Source: Roseovarius faecimaris
GTDB lineage: Bacteria; Pseudomonadota; Alphaproteobacteria; Rhodobacterales; Rhodobacteraceae
Assembly (NCBI RefSeq): GCF_009762325.1
Contig: NZ_CP034348.1
Coordinates: 1,928,501-1,992,500 of the forward strand
DNA: 64,000 nt
Direction: 5' to 3'
Below, one piece after another: positions 1-8,306 of the stretch. Both the position numbers and the translations under genes were made by a program. The notes beneath the pieces were generated by a model. The model worked only from the letters and a program-made list of their open reading frames with translations. It was not told where the DNA came from and ran no database searches. Positions within the stretch are counted from its first letter, which is position 1, and every line of letters starts with the position of its first letter.

Positions 1-593
1 CGGCGCATGAAGACGGTAAGGCCGACTATTCTGCGGAGGTCGCCGCACTGGCCGCGGCAGGCGGTGATCGCCTGGTTGTTGCGGGCTATGTCGACCAGGG
101 CGGCAATGGCATCGTGCGCGCCTCGCTCGATAGCGGCGCCTTTGACAGCTTCCACTTCCCCGACGGGATGATCGGCGCGAAGCTGGAAGAGGATTTCGGC
201 AGCGAGATCAATGGCTCCACCGGTCAGGTGCCCGGAACGGACAGCCCTGGCGCGACCACCTTCGCCGAATTGGTGGGCGACGCATTTGACGTCACCTCCC
301 CCTACACCGGCGAAAGCTATGATGCCGCCGCCCTGATCATGCTGGCCATGCAGGCCGCAGGCTCGACCGAGCCGGGCGACTACAAGTCCAAGATCATGGA
401 CGTGGCCAACGCGCCGGGCGAGCAGATCATGCCGGGCGAGCTTGGCAAGGCGCTGGAGATCCTCGCGAATGGCGGTGAGATCGACTATGTCGGCGCCACG
501 GCCGTGGAAATGCTTGACGGCGGCGATGCGGCCGGTGGCTATCGCGAGATTGTCTTCAAGGACGGCATGATGGACACGGTCGGCTATCGCTGA
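1..593 (+). CDS. ABC transporter substrate-binding protein, branched-chain amino acid (LivK) type, 3' part
   Basis: The reading frame is open from base 3 at the window edge and ends in TGA at 591-593, giving the last 196 residues of a type I periplasmic binding protein. The visible part fits the second lobe and hinge of Leu/Ile/Val-type receptors, for example the SPYTGESYDAAALIMLAMQA stretch and a C-terminal VFKDGMMDTVGYR. It would bind the ligand in the periplasm and deliver it to the LivHM permeases encoded downstream. The signal peptide and first lobe lie outside the window, so the ligand cannot be inferred. A strong hairpin follows the stop, which would let this gene be expressed above the rest of the operon. 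Confidence 0.9.
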   Translation, partial: AHEDGKADYSAEVAALAAAGGDRLVVAGYVDQGGNGIVRASLDSGAFDSFHFPDGMIGAKLEEDFGSEINGSTGQVPGTDSPGATTFAELVGDAFDVTSPYTGESYDAAALIMLAMQAAGSTEPGDYKSKIMDVANAPGEQIMPGELGKALEILANGGEIDYVGATAVEMLDGGDAAGGYREIVFKDGMMDTVGYR

Positions 594-616
594 TCCGCAC
601 TGATGTGACCAAAAGA

Positions 617-647
617 GAACAGCCCGGGTTTTGCGCCCGGGCTGTTC
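617..647 (+). terminator. Hairpin after the binding-protein gene
   Basis: Perfect 12-bp arms GAACAGCCCGGG (617-628) and CCCGGGCTGTTC (636-647) enclose a 7-nt loop. No T-tract follows, so it is more likely a partial terminator or an mRNA-stabilising stem between the abundant binding protein and the ATPase genes than a full stop. Confidence 0.6.
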
Positions 648-685
648 CAAGAATAAAGGTCCGAAGGGCCATGGGGGGATAGCGC

Positions 686-1474
686 ATGATCGTCATTGAC
701 GACGTTCACAAGCATTTTGGCGGGTTTCATGCCGTCGATGGCGCCAGCATGGAGATCGCCCAGGGCTCGATCACCGGGCTGATCGGCCCCAATGGCGCGG
801 GCAAGACCACATTGTTCAACGTGATCGCCGGCGTGCTTCCGCCCACCTCGGGGCGGATCACCATGGCGGGTGAGGATATCACCGGGCTGCCGCCGCATGA
901 GCTGTTTCACAAGGGGCTTCTGCGGACCTTCCAGATCGCACATGAGTTTTCATCGATGACCTGCCGGGAGAACCTGATGATGGTGCCGGGCGGCCAATCG
1001 GGCGAGCGGCTGTGGAACACCTGGTTTGGCCGCAAGCGGATTGCCGAGGAAGAACGCGCGCTGAGGGCCAAGGCCGACGAGGTGCTGGAGTTTCTGACCA
1101 TCGAGCATCTGGCCGATCATCAGGCAGGCCAGGTCTCGGGCGGGCAGAAAAAACTTCTGGAGCTTGGCCGCACGATGATGGTCGACGCCAAGATCGTTTT
1201 CCTCGATGAAGTGGGCGCCGGGGTGAACCGCACGCTGCTGAACACGATTGCCGATGCGATCCAGCAGCTCAACCGCGAGCGCGGCTACACCTTTGTGGTG
1301 ATCGAGCATGACATGGATTTCATCGGCCGGATCTGTGACCCTGTGATCTGCATGGCCGAGGGAAAGGTTCTGGCGACCGGCACGCTGGACGAGATCAAGG
1401 CCAATGAACAGGTGATCGAGGCGTATCTGGGCACCGGGCTGAAGAACAAGGATCAGGTCGGTGCAGGGGCGTGA
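686..1474 (+). CDS. livG: ABC transporter ATP-binding protein (LivG-type)
   Basis: This 262-residue nucleotide-binding subunit energises branched-chain amino acid or amide uptake at the inner face of the cytoplasmic membrane. Walker A is GPNGAGKTT at 34-42, the signature SGGQ at 151-154, Walker B VFLDE at 171-175, and the H-loop histidine is at 208. The residue after the Walker B glutamate is valine (LDEVGAG) rather than the usual proline of LDEP. The partner ATPase gene follows 119 bp downstream, and permease genes lie further on. The ligand is not determinable from this subunit. Confidence 0.93.
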   Translation: MIVIDDVHKHFGGFHAVDGASMEIAQGSITGLIGPNGAGKTTLFNVIAGVLPPTSGRITMAGEDITGLPPHELFHKGLLRTFQIAHEFSSMTCRENLMMVPGGQSGERLWNTWFGRKRIAEEERALRAKADEVLEFLTIEHLADHQAGQVSGGQKKLLELGRTMMVDAKIVFLDEVGAGVNRTLLNTIADAIQQLNRERGYTFVVIEHDMDFIGRICDPVICMAEGKVLATGTLDEIKANEQVIEAYLGTGLKNKDQVGAGA

Positions 1475-1533
1475 GGTGATCCAGATGAGTGGCTGCGCCA
1501 CGCCGGTTGCTTTGCGTTCGGGCCACGCAGGCC

Positions 1534-1575
1534 CTGGGGGACCAGTCCCCCAGACCCCCTGGAGTATTTGGGGAA
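1534..1575. repeat. Interspersed palindromic element between livG and livF
   Basis: The segment carries arms CTGGGGGA (1534-1541) and TCCCCCAG (1546-1553) around CCAG, followed by a C-rich run and GGAGTATTTGGGGAAC. From memory, closely similar sequences with a GGAGTATTT core are scattered between genes in many Rhodobacterales genomes. It sits just upstream of the livF ribosome binding site and could affect mRNA structure. No second copy was noticed in this window. Confidence 0.5.
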
Positions 1576-1593
1576 CAATGAAAGGGGCGCGTC

Positions 1594-2307
1594 ATGTCTG
1601 AGCCGTTTTTGATTGGCGACACCATGACCGGCGGCTATGGCAACGGGCCGGATATCCTGCATGAATGCACCATTGCGGTGGACCGGGGCGAGATCGCCGT
1701 GATTGTCGGGCCGAACGGTGCCGGCAAGTCCACCGCCATGCGCGCAGTCTTTGGCATGCTGAATGTGCGGCAGGGGGCGGTGCGGCTGAATGGGGAGGAC
1801 ATCACCGCGCTCAGCCCGCAGGACCGGGTGGTTAAGGGCATGGGGTTTGTCCCGCAGACGCATAACATCTTCACCTCGATGACTGTTGAGGAAAACCTGG
1901 AGATGGGCGCGTTTATCCGTACCGATGACATCTCGGGCACGATGGAGCAGGTGTATGAGCTGTTTCCGATCCTGCGCGAGAAGCGGCATCAGGCGGCGGG
2001 CGAGTTGTCGGGCGGGCAGCGGCAACAGGTGGCGGTGGGCCGGGCCCTGATGACCAAACCCACCGTGCTGATGCTGGACGAGCCCACGGCGGGGGTCAGC
2101 CCCATCGTGATGGATGAGCTTTTCGACCGGATCATCGAGGTGGCGCGCACGGGCATTTCCATTCTGATGGTAGAGCAGAACGCCCGGCAGGCGCTGGAGA
2201 TCGCCGACAAGGGCTATGTGCTGGTGCAGGGGCGCAATGCGCATACCGGTTCGGGCAAGGACCTGCTGGCGGACTCCGAGGTCCGGCGCAGTTTTCTGGG
2301 AGGGTGA
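1594..2307 (+). CDS. livF: ABC transporter ATP-binding protein (LivF-type)
   Basis: This is the second nucleotide-binding subunit of the transporter, 237 residues, the usual size for LivF. Walker A is GPNGAGKST at 39-47, the signature LSGGQ at 138-142 and Walker B LMLDEP at 159-164. An AAAGGGG ribosome binding site precedes the ATG. The next gene overlaps its stop codon by a few bases, indicating one transcript and translational coupling. It would heterodimerise with the LivG-type subunit under the LivHM permease pair. Confidence 0.93.
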   Translation: MSEPFLIGDTMTGGYGNGPDILHECTIAVDRGEIAVIVGPNGAGKSTAMRAVFGMLNVRQGAVRLNGEDITALSPQDRVVKGMGFVPQTHNIFTSMTVEENLEMGAFIRTDDISGTMEQVYELFPILREKRHQAAGELSGGQRQQVAVGRALMTKPTVLMLDEPTAGVSPIVMDELFDRIIEVARTGISILMVEQNARQALEIADKGYVLVQGRNAHTGSGKDLLADSEVRRSFLGG

Positions 2308-2648
2308 GAATGATACGGATTGGGTTCTGCTGTCTTGCGCTCATCTCTGCCGCCCCGGCGCAGGCGTTCAACTGTCTTTTTGACACCGAATGCTATGAGG
2401 CCGAGGGCTGCGCGGCATCGAATTTCGACATCGACGTGTCCACCGAGGACAAGACCCTGAGTGCCGCCTTTGGCGATCTGACCATCCTGGCGATCAAGCG
2501 CAGCGAGAGCCTGGTCACGCTCTTCGCCACCGGCGGAGGAGCCGAGTACATGTTGTCCGCCACCCCTGAGGCCGCAAGGCTGAGCGTGCAAATGAACCAG
2601 GGCCCGCTGGTGCTGAGCTATCTGGGCATATGTGAGGGGGCATTCTGA
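2304..2648 (+). CDS. Small secreted cysteine-containing protein in the liv operon
   Basis: I do not recognise this protein. It has a GTG start at 2304 overlapping the livF stop, or an ATG at 2310; the latter gives a cleaner signal peptide, roughly MIRIGFCCLALISAAPAQA, with cleavage at about residue 19. The mature part is about 93 residues, acidic, with four cysteines (three near the N-terminus, one near the C-terminus) that could form disulfides in the periplasm. Its stop overlaps the livH start as TGATG, so it is a genuine operon member. A role as a periplasmic accessory of the transporter is inference from position only. Confidence 0.7.
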   Translation: MRMIRIGFCCLALISAAPAQAFNCLFDTECYEAEGCAASNFDIDVSTEDKTLSAAFGDLTILAIKRSESLVTLFATGGGAEYMLSATPEAARLSVQMNQGPLVLSYLGICEGAF

Positions 2649-3658
2649 TGGACTTGCTCAACGCGATTGTAGCACTTTCCAATTTCGTGCTGATCCCGGC
2701 CATTGCCTATGGCAGCCAGCTTGCCCTTGGCGCGCTGGGGGTGACGCTGATCTATGGCATCCTACGGTTCTCAAACTTTGCCCATGGCGACACGATGGCC
2801 TTTGGCACCATGGCCACGATCCTGTTCACCTGGCTCTTTCAGGGGTGGGGGATCAGCCTTGGCCCGCTGCCCACGGCCCTTCTGGCCCTGCCCTTCGGGA
2901 TCCTCGCCACCATGGCGCTGGTGCTCTTCACCGATCGGGCGGTCTATCGCTTCTACCGCGAGCAAAAGGCCAAGCCGGTGATCCTCGTCATTGTCTCCAT
3001 CGGGGTGATGTTCATCATGAATGGCCTCGTGCGCTTTATCATCGGCCCCGGAGATCAGCGTTTTGCCGATGGGGAGCGGTTCATCATCACCGCGCGAGGG
3101 TTCAAGGAAGCGACCGGTCTGCAGGAAGGGCTGGCGATCAAGACCACGCAAGGGATCACCGTCGTCACCGCCGTGATCGTCGTGGCGCTGCTCTTCTGGT
3201 TTCTGAACCGCACCCGGACGGGCAAGTCGATGCGTGCCTATTCGGACAATGAGGATCTGGCGCTGCTGTCGGGGATCAACCCGGATCGAGTGGTCGTGGT
3301 CACCTGGCTGATCGTGGCGGCCCTCGCCACCGTGGCAGGCGTGCTCTATGGGCTGGACAAGAGCTTTAAGCCCTTCACCTATTTCCAGCTTCTGCTGCCG
3401 ATCTTCGCCAGTGCCATTGTGGGCGGACTGGGTAACCCTCTGGGGGCCATCGCGGGCGGGTTCATCATCGCCTTCTCGGAAGTGTTCATCACCTATGCCT
3501 GGAAGAAAGTGCTGAGTTACAGCCTGCCTGAAAGCCTCGCCCCCGACGGGCTCGTGCAGCTTCTGAGCACCGATTACAAATTCGCGGTCAGCTTCGTCAT
3601 CCTGCTGATCGTGCTTCTGTTCCGCCCGACGGGCCTCTTCAGGGGGAAAGCGGTATGA
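2648..3658 (+). CDS. livH: Branched-chain amino acid ABC transporter permease (LivH-type)
   Basis: This 336-residue polytopic inner-membrane protein begins with a Leu/Ile-rich membrane segment and carries the YGILRFSNFAHGD stretch typical of LivH permeases. Near the C-terminus IFASAIVGGLGNPLGAIAGG is the characteristic conserved loop. The start codon overlaps the previous stop in TGATG. It is somewhat longer than E. coli LivH (about 308 residues), with extra sequence in the central loop. It forms the translocation path together with LivM, whose gene overlaps it by 4 bp. Confidence 0.93.
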   Translation: MDLLNAIVALSNFVLIPAIAYGSQLALGALGVTLIYGILRFSNFAHGDTMAFGTMATILFTWLFQGWGISLGPLPTALLALPFGILATMALVLFTDRAVYRFYREQKAKPVILVIVSIGVMFIMNGLVRFIIGPGDQRFADGERFIITARGFKEATGLQEGLAIKTTQGITVVTAVIVVALLFWFLNRTRTGKSMRAYSDNEDLALLSGINPDRVVVVTWLIVAALATVAGVLYGLDKSFKPFTYFQLLLPIFASAIVGGLGNPLGAIAGGFIIAFSEVFITYAWKKVLSYSLPESLAPDGLVQLLSTDYKFAVSFVILLIVLLFRPTGLFRGKAV

Positions 3659-4965
3659 CGCCTGTGCTGAAAAACACCCTGCTATTTGCCGTTGTGGCGT
3701 TGCTCATCGTGCTGACCGGCGTGATGCAAAGCTGGAACACGGCGCTGCTTATTCTCAACATGGGGCTGATTTCAGCCATCATGGCGCTGGGGGTGAACCT
3801 GCAATGGGGCTTTGCCGGGCTCTTTAATGTGGGGGTCATGGGGTTCGTGGCGCTTGGCGGGCTGGCGACTGTTCTGGTCTCCATGCCGCCCACGCATGAG
3901 GCCTGGAGCGCGGGCGGTGTGCAGGTGATTGCAGGGCTGCTCTGCGGGGCGGCCGTGATCGTGGCAGCAGCCATGGTGCTGAAACACATGGAGAAGTCAC
4001 GCCTGCGCACAGTTGTCGTGCTGGTCATCCTGATCGGCGGGTTCTTCCTCTACCGTGCGGTGTTCGACCCCGGTGTCGAGGCGGTGGAGGCGGTCGATCC
4101 GGCCTCGACCGGCTATCTTGGCGGGTTGGGTCTGCCGGTGCTGCTGGCCTGGCCCGTGGGTGGGCTGCTGGCCGCCGGGGCCGCGTGGATCATCGGCAAG
4201 ACGGCACTTGGGTTGCGCTCGGACTACCTGGCCATCGCGACGCTGGGGATTGCCGAGATCATCCTGGCGGTGATGAAAAACGAGGACTGGCTGGCGCGTG
4301 GTGTGAAAAACGTCAACGGGATCGACCGGCCCGTGCCTTACGAGGTCGATCTGCAGAACGATCCGGGCTTCGTGGAAACAGCCGCGGGCTTTGGCCTCGA
4401 CCCGGTGACAGCCTCGGGGATTTACATCAAGCTCAGCTATTCGCTGCTCTTTGCCGGTGTGCTGATCCTGATCCTGGTGGCGGCGCAACTGGCGCTCAAC
4501 AGCCCCTGGGGCCGGATGATGCGGGCCATCCGCGACAATGAGACCGCCGCCGAGGCAATGGGCAAGGACGTCACCCGCCGCCATTTGCAGATCTTTATCC
4601 TGGGTTCAGCGGTCTGCGGCATTGCAGGCGCGATGATGACCACGCTGGACGGGCAGCTTATCCCCACCTCCTATCAACCGCTGCGCTTTACCTTCCTGAT
4701 CTGGGTGATGGTGATCGTGGGCGGCTCGGGCAACAATTTCGGGGCTGTTCTGGGCGGTTTCGTCATCTGGTTCTTCTGGGTGCAGGTGGAGCCGATCGGG
4801 CTGATGCTGATGGAACTGATCACGGCCCCGATGGCCGAAGGCTCGGCCCTCAAGGCGCATCTGCTGGAAAGCGCCGCGCATATGCGGCTTCTGACGATGG
4901 GGCTTATCCTGCTGTTGGTGCTGCGGTTCAGCCCCCGCGGGCTGATCCCCGAGCGTCAGGCCTGA
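3655..4965 (+). CDS. livM: Branched-chain amino acid ABC transporter permease (LivM-type)
   Basis: This 436-residue permease has about ten predicted membrane segments. Recognisable LivM features are GLRSDYLAIATLGIAEIILA, a family-specific stretch in mid-protein, and RAIRDNETAAEAMGKDVTRR, the cytoplasmic loop that contacts the ATPases. The start overlaps livH as ATGA. It is the last gene of the operon and faces lpxB on the opposite strand after a 41-bp gap that can fold into a hairpin. Confidence 0.93.
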   Translation: MTPVLKNTLLFAVVALLIVLTGVMQSWNTALLILNMGLISAIMALGVNLQWGFAGLFNVGVMGFVALGGLATVLVSMPPTHEAWSAGGVQVIAGLLCGAAVIVAAAMVLKHMEKSRLRTVVVLVILIGGFFLYRAVFDPGVEAVEAVDPASTGYLGGLGLPVLLAWPVGGLLAAGAAWIIGKTALGLRSDYLAIATLGIAEIILAVMKNEDWLARGVKNVNGIDRPVPYEVDLQNDPGFVETAAGFGLDPVTASGIYIKLSYSLLFAGVLILILVAAQLALNSPWGRMMRAIRDNETAAEAMGKDVTRRHLQIFILGSAVCGIAGAMMTTLDGQLIPTSYQPLRFTFLIWVMVIVGGSGNNFGAVLGGFVIWFFWVQVEPIGLMLMELITAPMAEGSALKAHLLESAAHMRLLTMGLILLLVLRFSPRGLIPERQA

Positions 4966-4968
4966 CAA

Positions 4969-5003
4969 GGGCCCTCTTCCGCCCTGACAGGCGGCCTCGG
5001 CCC
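4969..5003. terminator. Nested hairpin between convergent liv and lpx operons
   Basis: An outer GGGCC (4969-4973)/GGCCC (4999-5003) stem encloses a CCGCC (4979-4983)/GGCGG (4990-4994) stem. The position between converging operons fits a bidirectional transcription stop, but no T-tract is visible on either side. Confidence 0.35.
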
Positions 5004-5006
5004 CGG

Positions 5007-6161
5007 TCAGCGCAATCCGGCAAGAACGGCGCGGGCGGCGCGCAGCCCGGGGTCTTCGCCGCCCCGGCCCAGCCGCTTCATCGTAAGGCGCATGGCGTCG
5101 TCCTGAGCGGCATGGTCCTGCATCATGCCCAGCACCCCCTCGGCAATGCGCTCCGGCGTGCAGGCATCGCCAAAGAACTCGGGGACGGCTCGCGTCTCGG
5201 AGACGAGGTTGACGAGGGTTGCCGTATCAACCTTCAAAAGCGCCTTGACGATCCGGCGCGTGAGCCAGTTAGCGTCATAGGCGATCACCATGGGCGTATC
5301 CGCCGCGGCCAGTTCCAGCGAGACCGTGCCGGAGGCCGCCAGCGCATAATCGGCCGCATAAAAGGCCGCACGTTTTTCGGCGGCATGCGCGGCACTGTCC
5401 GTATCTTCGGGCGACAGGATCAGAGGCTGGCGCGGCCAGTGCTGGACGATCTCGCGCAGCACCGGGGCCGCGGCAGCGGTGGTGGGCGTGACCAGCGTGA
5501 GGTCGGGATGCGCCGCCAGTACAGGGCGCAATGCCTCACCAAAGCGCGGGGCCAGTCGGCTTACTTCGGAGCGGCGCGAGCCGGGCAGCACCAACAGGAT
5601 ACGCCCCTCGCCAATCCCATGCCCCTCGCGAAACGCGGCGATCTCTGCGGCACTTGGCACCGGCTCGGCCACGACGGGGTGGCCGACGAAATCGCAGGCC
5701 ATTCCTTCGGCTTGCATATAAGGCGGCTCGAACGGCAGGAGTGCCAGCACATGATCGATATGCCGCGCCATCTTGCGCGCGCGCCCGGCGCGCCAGGCCC
5801 AGACCGACGGAGCCACGTAATGCACCGTGCGAATGGCGCTTTGGGCCTTCACAAGTCGGGCCACGCGCAGGCAGAAATCGGGGCTGTCTATGGTGATGAG
5901 CACATCCGGGCGCGCCGCCAGAACCGCCCGCGCGGTCTGATGCAAGCGGCGGCGCAGGTGGCGGTATTTGGGCAGCACCTCGGCGATGCCCATCACGCTC
6001 AGCTCATCCATGGGAAAGAGGCTCTCCATGCCCTCGGCCTGCATCAGCGGGCCGCCGACCCCTGAAAACTCCGCATCTGTCAGCCCCTTGAGGCCCGCCA
6101 TGAGCGCCGCCCCCAGCTTGTCGCCCGAGGGCTCCCCGGCGACCAGAAACACCCGCATCAA
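5007..6161 (-). CDS. lpxB: Lipid-A-disaccharide synthase
   Basis: LpxB condenses UDP-2,3-diacylglucosamine with lipid X to form the tetraacyl disaccharide 1-phosphate at the cytoplasmic membrane. The 384-residue length and the N-terminal VAGEPSGDKLGAALM and GVGGPLMQAEGM motifs are those of family GT19. The C-terminal half has the SGTVSLELA nucleotide-sugar-binding stretch. It is the last gene of the envelope cluster and overlaps lpxI by 4 bp, giving translational coupling. Confidence 0.95.
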   Translation of the reverse strand: MMRVFLVAGEPSGDKLGAALMAGLKGLTDAEFSGVGGPLMQAEGMESLFPMDELSVMGIAEVLPKYRHLRRRLHQTARAVLAARPDVLITIDSPDFCLRVARLVKAQSAIRTVHYVAPSVWAWRAGRARKMARHIDHVLALLPFEPPYMQAEGMACDFVGHPVVAEPVPSAAEIAAFREGHGIGEGRILLVLPGSRRSEVSRLAPRFGEALRPVLAAHPDLTLVTPTTAAAAPVLREIVQHWPRQPLILSPEDTDSAAHAAEKRAAFYAADYALAASGTVSLELAAADTPMVIAYDANWLTRRIVKALLKVDTATLVNLVSETRAVPEFFGDACTPERIAEGVLGMMQDHAAQDDAMRLTMKRLGRGGEDPGLRAARAVLAGLR

Positions 6162-6961
6162 AGTGCCCTTGCGGTCAGGAAAAGCCCGGCGTCTTCCACC
6201 GCTTTCAGCGTCGCCTCGCGCTCAAGGATCATCACGCGCCCGGCCTCAATGACCAGCCCGGCCAACCCGGCGCTTGCGACCCCGTCGATGGTGGTCGGAC
6301 CGATCGCGGGCATATCCACCCGCAGGTCCTGTCCGCGCTTGGCGGCTTTCACATAGACGCCGCCAGCCCCGAGCCGCAAAGCCTCGGGTGTTTCCGAGAC
6401 AAAGCGTAGCAAGGCATCGGTGCCCTGAATCGTCTCAATGCCCAGCACCTGCCCGGCGGCGACGACACAGCCCTGCCCGACATCCAGCGGCGACAGCGCG
6501 CTCAGGATATCCCAGGCGCGGGCGGCATCCTTGAGGTCCTGCGGGTCGGGCGCGCCGATCTGCAACTCTTCCGAGGCGGTCAGGTCAGGCAAGAGCTCAT
6601 GCGCGCCGAGAACGGCAAAGCCCTGCTCCTCGAACACCTCGATCACCACGCGCAACAGGCCGTCATCGCCGCCCTGCATCGCTGCCATGATCCGCGGGAC
6701 AAGCTGCATCGTCTGCGGGTCAAGCGCCGTGGGATCAAGCGCCGGGCGTGTCAGCGCCCCGGCCATCACCATGCGGTCCACACCCGCCGCTTTCATCGCC
6801 GCAAAGAGGCCGCCCAGCTTTTCGACCTGATGCTCTTCTGCCCGATTGCCCAGTTCATGCGGCACCCCCTGGAGCGCATAACAGAGCGCATCCGGGCAAG
6901 CCTCGGCCAGGCGGACGGGCAATGCCCCGCCACAGGCCAGGATCGCCAGTCGGCCAGACAT
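6158..6961 (-). CDS. lpxI: UDP-2,3-diacylglucosamine pyrophosphatase LpxI (DUF1009)
   Basis: LpxI hydrolyses UDP-2,3-diacylglucosamine to lipid X, the step done by LpxH in enterobacteria. The 267-residue protein begins with ILACGGALPVRLAEA and contains GADGLL-like and QGTDALLRF stretches of the LpxI/DUF1009 family. It lies between lpxA and lpxB, exactly where the pathway needs it. The start codon lies one base after the lpxA stop on the minus strand. Confidence 0.92.
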   Translation of the reverse strand: MSGRLAILACGGALPVRLAEACPDALCYALQGVPHELGNRAEEHQVEKLGGLFAAMKAAGVDRMVMAGALTRPALDPTALDPQTMQLVPRIMAAMQGGDDGLLRVVIEVFEEQGFAVLGAHELLPDLTASEELQIGAPDPQDLKDAARAWDILSALSPLDVGQGCVVAAGQVLGIETIQGTDALLRFVSETPEALRLGAGGVYVKAAKRGQDLRVDMPAIGPTTIDGVASAGLAGLVIEAGRVMILEREATLKAVEDAGLFLTARAL

Positions 6962-6962
6962 G

Positions 6963-7766
6963 TCAGCTCTTCTCCGGGGTCAGGAAAGAGCGGTCGCTGG
7001 CACCGGTGACAAAATCGACGATCTGGCGGACATAATCGCTGTCTGTTTCTTCGCCCAGGCGGCGTGCGCGGTCCTGGAATGCGCCTTCGCCCTGCGCCAG
7101 CATCTGGAACGCGGCGCGCAGGGCCGTGATATCGGAACGTGCCACACCCCGGCGCTTGAGCCCCACGAGGTTGAGCCCGTCAAGCTCGCCCCGAGGAGCC
7201 TGCACAAGGCCATAGGGGATCACGTCATTGGTGACCATGGTCACGGCGCCAATGATGGCCCCCTGCCCGATGCGCACCCATTGGTGCACCCCCGACAGCC
7301 CGCCGATGATCACGTCGTCCTCGATCAGGCAATGGCCCGCCAGCGCCGCATTGTTGACGATGATCACGCGGTTGCCCACCTGTGCGTCATGCGCGACGTG
7401 ACACCCGGCCATGAAGAGCCCATCATCGCCTACCCGTGTCACGCCGCCACCGCCTTCGGTACCGGTGTTCATGGTCACATGCTCGCGGATACGGTTGCGC
7501 GCGCCAATCTCCAGCCGCGTCACCTCTCCCTTGAATTTCAGATCCTGCGGAATCTCACCGATGCAGGCAAAGGGATAGATCACGGTGCCCTCGCCAATCG
7601 AGGTGACGCCGGTGACAACAACGTGGCTTTTGAGCTCCACCCCGTCGGCCAGGGTCACATCGCCGCCCACATGGCAAAACGGACCAATGCGCACACCGGT
7701 GCCAAGCTGCGCGCCGGGCTCGATCACGGCGCTGGGGTGGATCATCGTGTCAGCACTCGCGGACAT
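6963..7766 (-). CDS. lpxA: UDP-N-acetylglucosamine acyltransferase
   Basis: LpxA adds a 3-hydroxyacyl chain from ACP to UDP-GlcNAc, the first step of lipid A synthesis. The protein is 267 residues and begins with left-handed beta-helix hexapeptide repeats (MIHPSAVIEPGAQLGTGVRI) that form the trimeric acyltransferase fold. The catalytic region GCHVAHDAQVGN is present. The C-terminus is helical as expected. It lies 3 bp after fabZ and directly before lpxI in one operon. Confidence 0.95.
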   Translation of the reverse strand: MSASADTMIHPSAVIEPGAQLGTGVRIGPFCHVGGDVTLADGVELKSHVVVTGVTSIGEGTVIYPFACIGEIPQDLKFKGEVTRLEIGARNRIREHVTMNTGTEGGGGVTRVGDDGLFMAGCHVAHDAQVGNRVIIVNNAALAGHCLIEDDVIIGGLSGVHQWVRIGQGAIIGAVTMVTNDVIPYGLVQAPRGELDGLNLVGLKRRGVARSDITALRAAFQMLAQGEGAFQDRARRLGEETDSDYVRQIVDFVTGASDRSFLTPEKS

Positions 7767-7769
7767 GAT

Positions 7770-8237
7770 TTAGCCCTTCTCGCCCAGGTCCATCATCGCG
7801 GTGAACTCCACCTCGGTGGCCATCTCGCCTTCGACGGTGGCCACACCGCCAAAGCGCCAGACCTTGCCGCCGGGCTTGCCGCGCAGCGTGGACACGCGCA
7901 TTTCAAGCACATCGCCGGGGATAACCATCCGGCGGAATTTGCATTTATCGATCGACATGAAATAGACCAGCATGTTCTTGTCTTCCATGTGCAGCGCGGT
8001 GCCCACCATGACGGCGGCGGTCTGAGCCATGGCCTCGACAATGGTCACGCCCGGCATGATCGGCTTTCCGGGGAAATGGCCCTGGAAATGCGGCTCGTTC
8101 ATGGTCACGTTCTTGATGCCGGTGGCCGAGGTGTAGCCGTCGATATCCACCACCTTGTCCACCAGAAGAAACGGGTAGCGATGCGGGATAAGCCGCTGGA
8201 TCAGATGAATATCTGCTGAGGTGCGCGGCTCGGTCAT
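7770..8237 (-). CDS. fabZ: 3-hydroxyacyl-ACP dehydratase FabZ
   Basis: FabZ dehydrates 3-hydroxyacyl-ACP in fatty acid elongation and competes with LpxA for the same substrate, which explains their linkage. The 155-residue hot-dog-fold protein contains the catalytic signature [20 protein letters not shown] with the active-site His and Glu. A GGAAGGA ribosome binding site precedes the ATG. Confidence 0.95.
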   Translation of the reverse strand: MTEPRTSADIHLIQRLIPHRYPFLLVDKVVDIDGYTSATGIKNVTMNEPHFQGHFPGKPIMPGVTIVEAMAQTAAVMVGTALHMEDKNMLVYFMSIDKCKFRRMVIPGDVLEMRVSTLRGKPGGKVWRFGGVATVEGEMATEVEFTAMMDLGEKG

Positions 8238-8306
8238 GGCGTGTCCTTCCCTGGGAATGATCGGCGTGGTGTCGCCCTGTTACCAACAAGGCCGCGCGCG
8301 GGCAAG

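Noticed and set aside
6960..8219. 419-codon plus-strand frame opposite lpxA and fabZ
   Set aside because: Antisense to two clear genes, with His/Gly/Asp-rich translation and no ribosome binding site or family match.
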